From Plantago ovata (lineage: Eukaryota; Streptophyta; Magnoliopsida; Lamiales; Plantaginaceae), in assembly GCA_028274465.1 (NCBI GenBank), contig CM051458.1, positions 88,556,085 to 88,620,084 of the forward strand: DNA of 64,000 nucleotides. Direction: 5' to 3'. Made by a program: the position numbers and the translations under genes. The notes under the pieces were generated by a model that was not told the DNA's origin, ran no database searches, and worked only from the letters and a program-made list of their open reading frames with translations. How positions within the stretch are numbered: position 1 is the stretch's first letter; each line of letters opens with the position of its first letter. This document shows, piece after piece, positions 61,049 through 64,000 of this stretch.

Positions 61049-61353
61049 GGATGTTGACATAGTACAAGAAAGAACACATATATGTTACTCAAATGTCTCT
61101 AACTAAGTTTGAATTTTACATTTAAGAAAAACCATTACAATAGAAGGAATATGGGAAGGGGAAGAAAATGAAAGTGCAACGGCGTGACTTTGATGTTGAT
61201 GTCGATGATGAGTTGAGTCGTATGATGAGTCTTCATAAAATAAATCTATATCTCAAATTTGAGACTAAACTTCAAAAAATGATTAAAAAAAAAACAAATA
61301 CTTCTGATCTAAACATAGTTAAATTGATGATCAAATTTATTTATGATAATGAA
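61049..61353. other. AT-rich spacer, no gene seen
   Basis: The open frame at 61168-61398 begins MKVQRRDFDVDVDDELSRMM but runs into the MITE and has no family resemblance. Confidence 0.35.
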
Positions 61354-61613
61354 GTAATTCATCCGTCCTCGTATAAGCTTCCCATTTACTTTTGTTGACT
61401 TTTTTTTAGTTTCCATTTGACTTCGAATGAATCTTAAATCGTACTGGAACATCAATATTTGAACTTATATTATGAAAATGCAAATTTTATATTTTTATAA
61501 TATAATTTCAAAATTTACTTTTTCGATATGAATTGTGATTAATTCGGAGTCAAACGGATGCTAAAAAAAATCAACAAAATCAAATGAGAAGTTTATACAT
61601 TGACGGATTAAGT
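61354..61613. mobile_element. MITE copy 2, same family as at 22.5 kb
   Basis: Long inverted arms: the left arm has ATTCATCCGTCCTCG and CTTCCCATTT, and the right arm has AAATGAGAAGTTTATACAT and TGACGGATTAAG. The interior shares TTGAACTTATATTATGAAAAT, GATTAATTCGGAGTCAAACGG and other blocks with the copy at 22490-22750. It is more diverged between its arms than copy 1. Confidence 0.65.
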
Positions 61614-62640
61614 AGTATTCATCATTTAACAATTTTTCAAAATGAAAAATTCACTCTATTACAAATGTTCAGATGATTCTTCGTAGAGGGCAGAGGCCCC
61701 TTCAAAAGCTTTTCATTTTTAGTTTCTAAAATTCACTCGATTACAAATTACCATAAATTCTAGTATTCCATTAAAGAAATAAAAACTATAGTACTAATAA
61801 TTATTCTTAATTCATTATAAAGTGAGCGTGTACATGCAGATTGCAGGGTCCCGTGTAGAAGCCATCAACGAAGCAGCAGCATGACAGCATCGCATGCCCA
61901 CCGAGTGGTTGTTGAAGATTCCAGTTGTGTGTATTTAATTTTTATTTTTTTATGCCATGCCCTGAGTCTGTGAACTATCCATCTCGTGAACGTGACGGTA
62001 CCAACAGCCCAGAGAGAATATTTCAATCCGAAAGCATCTAGCAGTATAAACAAATACTCCTATTTATATCATATCATCTCCACTGACTCTGCCTACTCTT
62101 TCAAGAAATTCCAATAAGGGTATATGCAGGTCGTGGGGTTGCATACGATTATTTATCAAGTTCTAAATGAATCGATTAAGGTTGGTAGTTCAAATTATTA
62201 ACCGCGCAAGTAGAATTTCTCTCAATCGTCGCATGTCGATTGACTACTTTAGGCTGGTATATTAAAGATATTCGCGCGTTAAAACATGAAGATATATTAT
62301 CACATAAGTAATGTAAACAAGTTTAAATACAATATATAAAAACACTCCATATGATATTATCAAGCATGGACATTATTTCTTTGAGAGAATCATTATTTAT
62401 ACACAAGGCCAAGTACATCGGAAACGGACTGAAACTTCCTATAAGAATGGTAGAGACCGTAGAGTACTGGTACCATCAGTATCAAATTCTACATGATGTG
62501 CTAAATCATGAGATAACATATTATCACTCTGTACTACTATGATCCATCCCTCCCCTCTGAAGCTTCTAAATTGGTTTCTATAAGAAAGTTGCAATCCGTT
62601 GCTATTTTAGGGACGGATAAATTATCAGTCTCTAAATTGG
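61614..62640. other. Intergenic region, no gene seen
   Basis: No supported coding sequence or repeat boundary in this AT-rich kilobase. Confidence 0.4.
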
Positions 62641-62755
62641 TTTGTGTCCACGCCATTTTATGCGGCGGACATTCCGTCGCCTTTTTCAAATAGCAATGGA
62701 TTGGTTAATTTAGAAACGAATGGACCCATCTCTAAAAGTTGTTTTTCTTGTAGTG
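62560..62755. mobile_element. Solo terminus of a CACTA (En/Spm) element
   Basis: GTTTTTCTTGTAGTG at 62741-62755 is the inverse of CACTACAAGAAAAAC, the classic terminus of plant CACTA transposons. Inward lie repeats of the type TCTAAATTGG and GGGACGG that resemble sub-terminal motifs. No matching left CACTA end was found upstream, so the element is truncated and its left limit is arbitrary. Confidence 0.6.
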
Positions 62756-63060
62756 TGCAGTTTGATCTTCTCTTGGAAAATATCAAACTAGTATATATCG
62801 GAACAACTCCAGATCGGAACTATAAAAACAGCTCCAATACGATGTTTCGGTACAGATCTAAATTATTTTAAAAAAGAAAAAATAAAAGAAAGGAAGAAGA
62901 AGATGCGGTAAATAGAGGCTATAGATTTTCCCTTAAAAAAGAATTAGACACGTGCCTATATATATCATCATACGGTTTGGTACGTCCTACGGAATACGGT
63001 ATACATACATTTTCACTTTTTCCTCCCATGATATCAGCATTTGGCCGGTGAATATTGCTG
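62756..63060. other. Spacer upstream of the last gene
   Basis: AT-rich, with no supported gene. It probably includes the promoter of the gene that starts near 63.1 kb. Confidence 0.35.
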
Positions 63061-64000
63061 ACCTGGCACGCTCTCTCTGTAGTGTTTTGGCTGCCAGCTT
63101 CTTGTTACAACAAAGAAAGGAAAAGGAAACTATTTTCAAACTCTGTTTTTTTTCTCTTTCTTTTCTCAGCGGTGAATCAATGAATCTTTCCACTTTCTTC
63201 GCCTCCTCTTGTCTCTGAATCTTCTTCGTTTCCAAACACTATTGCAATTGCACCATCATTTTCTTGTCTACTCTCACCTGCTTTCCCATCACTCCTTGGA
63301 CTTTTCTTGCTGGGTTTTAGATTCTACAGATTTCTTTTTGCTAAATTTTGACTTTCCTAACTTACAGTTTCATCGATCAAGATTATTTTTTCTCCCTCTT
63401 ATCATCAACTCAGAACAGACGGATTTTCAAGATTTCGCTGCCTTCATCATTTCTAGGGTTTAAGCCCCACTTTTTGTCTTCTCTCTCTCTCTCTCGTATG
63501 ATTAGGGTTCTTGAGTGAGTTATCATCATTACTTTTCTACCTTTGACCTTCTTCTCCTTTTTTATGCTTCTGTTTACTTTTGGCCTAATGATTGATTCTG
63601 GGTTTTTGAATTCAGGTTCAGCTAACAATTTCCGTTCAAATTCAAGACCAGGATAGTCCCATCAACCTTAGATTTAAGGTCATTTTCATTTTGCTTTTCG
63701 GGTTATTGCTGTGTTCCTTCTTGCATCACCATGGATTGAATGTGCACTGTATCAACTGCATCATCTGTAAAAAAAGTAATACTGCATCATCTTGAGGATA
63801 ATTAATACTTGATATGAACTGCATTTTGTATCTTTTTTTTTTGGAATCATTTCTGTACTTGAATGTGTAATTATTGCAATATTGCTCTGTGAACAAATTA
63901 AAGTAATGCTGCATTTTCAAGTCTTCACTTTCAAGTGTGCATAAGTCTAGCTAATCTGATGAAGTGATGATTTGATTCTGCTGTGCCCTTGTTATGTTGG
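63061..64000 (+). promoter_or_regulatory. Probable 5' end of the next gene (leader and leader introns)
   Basis: Pyrimidine-rich leader-like sequence (63060-63500) holds a telo-box-like CTAGGGTTTAAG (about 63453-63464), GATTAGGGTTC (about 63501-63511) and a (CT)n microsatellite (about 63479-63495). An acceptor GAATTCAG at about 63615 and AT-rich intron-like stretches follow. No protein-coding exon could be assigned before the window ends. Confidence 0.35.

Noticed and set aside
63209..63463. 84-codon plus-strand open frame at the right edge
   Set aside because: Pyrimidine-rich leader sequence translated as Leu/Phe/Ser; no protein-like pattern.

Overview
The window is nuclear DNA of a flowering plant, most likely a eudicot. 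Genes are split by GT-AG introns. Introns and spacers are AT-rich with long poly-T tracts, and several products are plant-specific (NOI/RIN4 protein, CslE, F-box with F-box-associated domain, UPL1-type HECT ligase). Remnants of hAT, Mutator-like, CACTA, copia, LINE and Helitron elements lie between the genes. The species cannot be named from the sequence. Exon borders were read by eye from splice motifs, reading frame and recalled family conservation; no alignment was run.

Layout. 1-10.1 kb: a PARN-type deadenylase (minus, 3' end off the left edge), an orphan exon, then a plastid-type NusB plus RsmB/NOL1-NOP2-Sun rRNA methyltransferase (minus). The latter shares a 215-base divergent promoter region with an unrecognised basic protein gene (plus, 10122-11852). 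11.9-15.9 kb: gene-free apart from a 666-bp hAT element with a perfect 8-bp target duplication and a second orphan exon. 15.9-17.7 kb: GAR1 (minus) with a telo-box/site II promoter, backed by a 753-bp Mutator-like element with a perfect 9-bp duplication. 18.5-20.8 kb: a dead Helitron-type helicase fragment and an intact F-box gene. 20.9-27.6 kb: a nest of transposon remnants.

27.6-45.5 kb is dominated by one giant gene, a UPL1/UPL2-type HECT E3 ligase (16 coding exons, about 3,673 codons). The reading frame is broken by one missing base in exon 3; all later exons are in register. 49.3-51.8 kb: a 79-residue NOI/RIN4-family protein. 53.1-55.9 kb: a p24 beta cargo receptor (minus). 56.6-59.5 kb: cellulose synthase-like E (minus). 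59.5-63 kb: transposon remnants, including a second copy of a MITE seen at 22.5 kb. The right edge looks like the 5' end of another gene.

There is no operon-like cooperation. The genes are housekeeping or regulatory: RNA turnover, rRNA methylation, snoRNP, ubiquitin ligation, vesicle cargo sorting and wall polysaccharide synthesis. I found no clearly new biological system. The most notable observations are the UPL frameshift, the nested insertions with readable target duplications, two transposon-like elements carrying arrays of short GC-rich palindromes, and the unidentified divergent gene.
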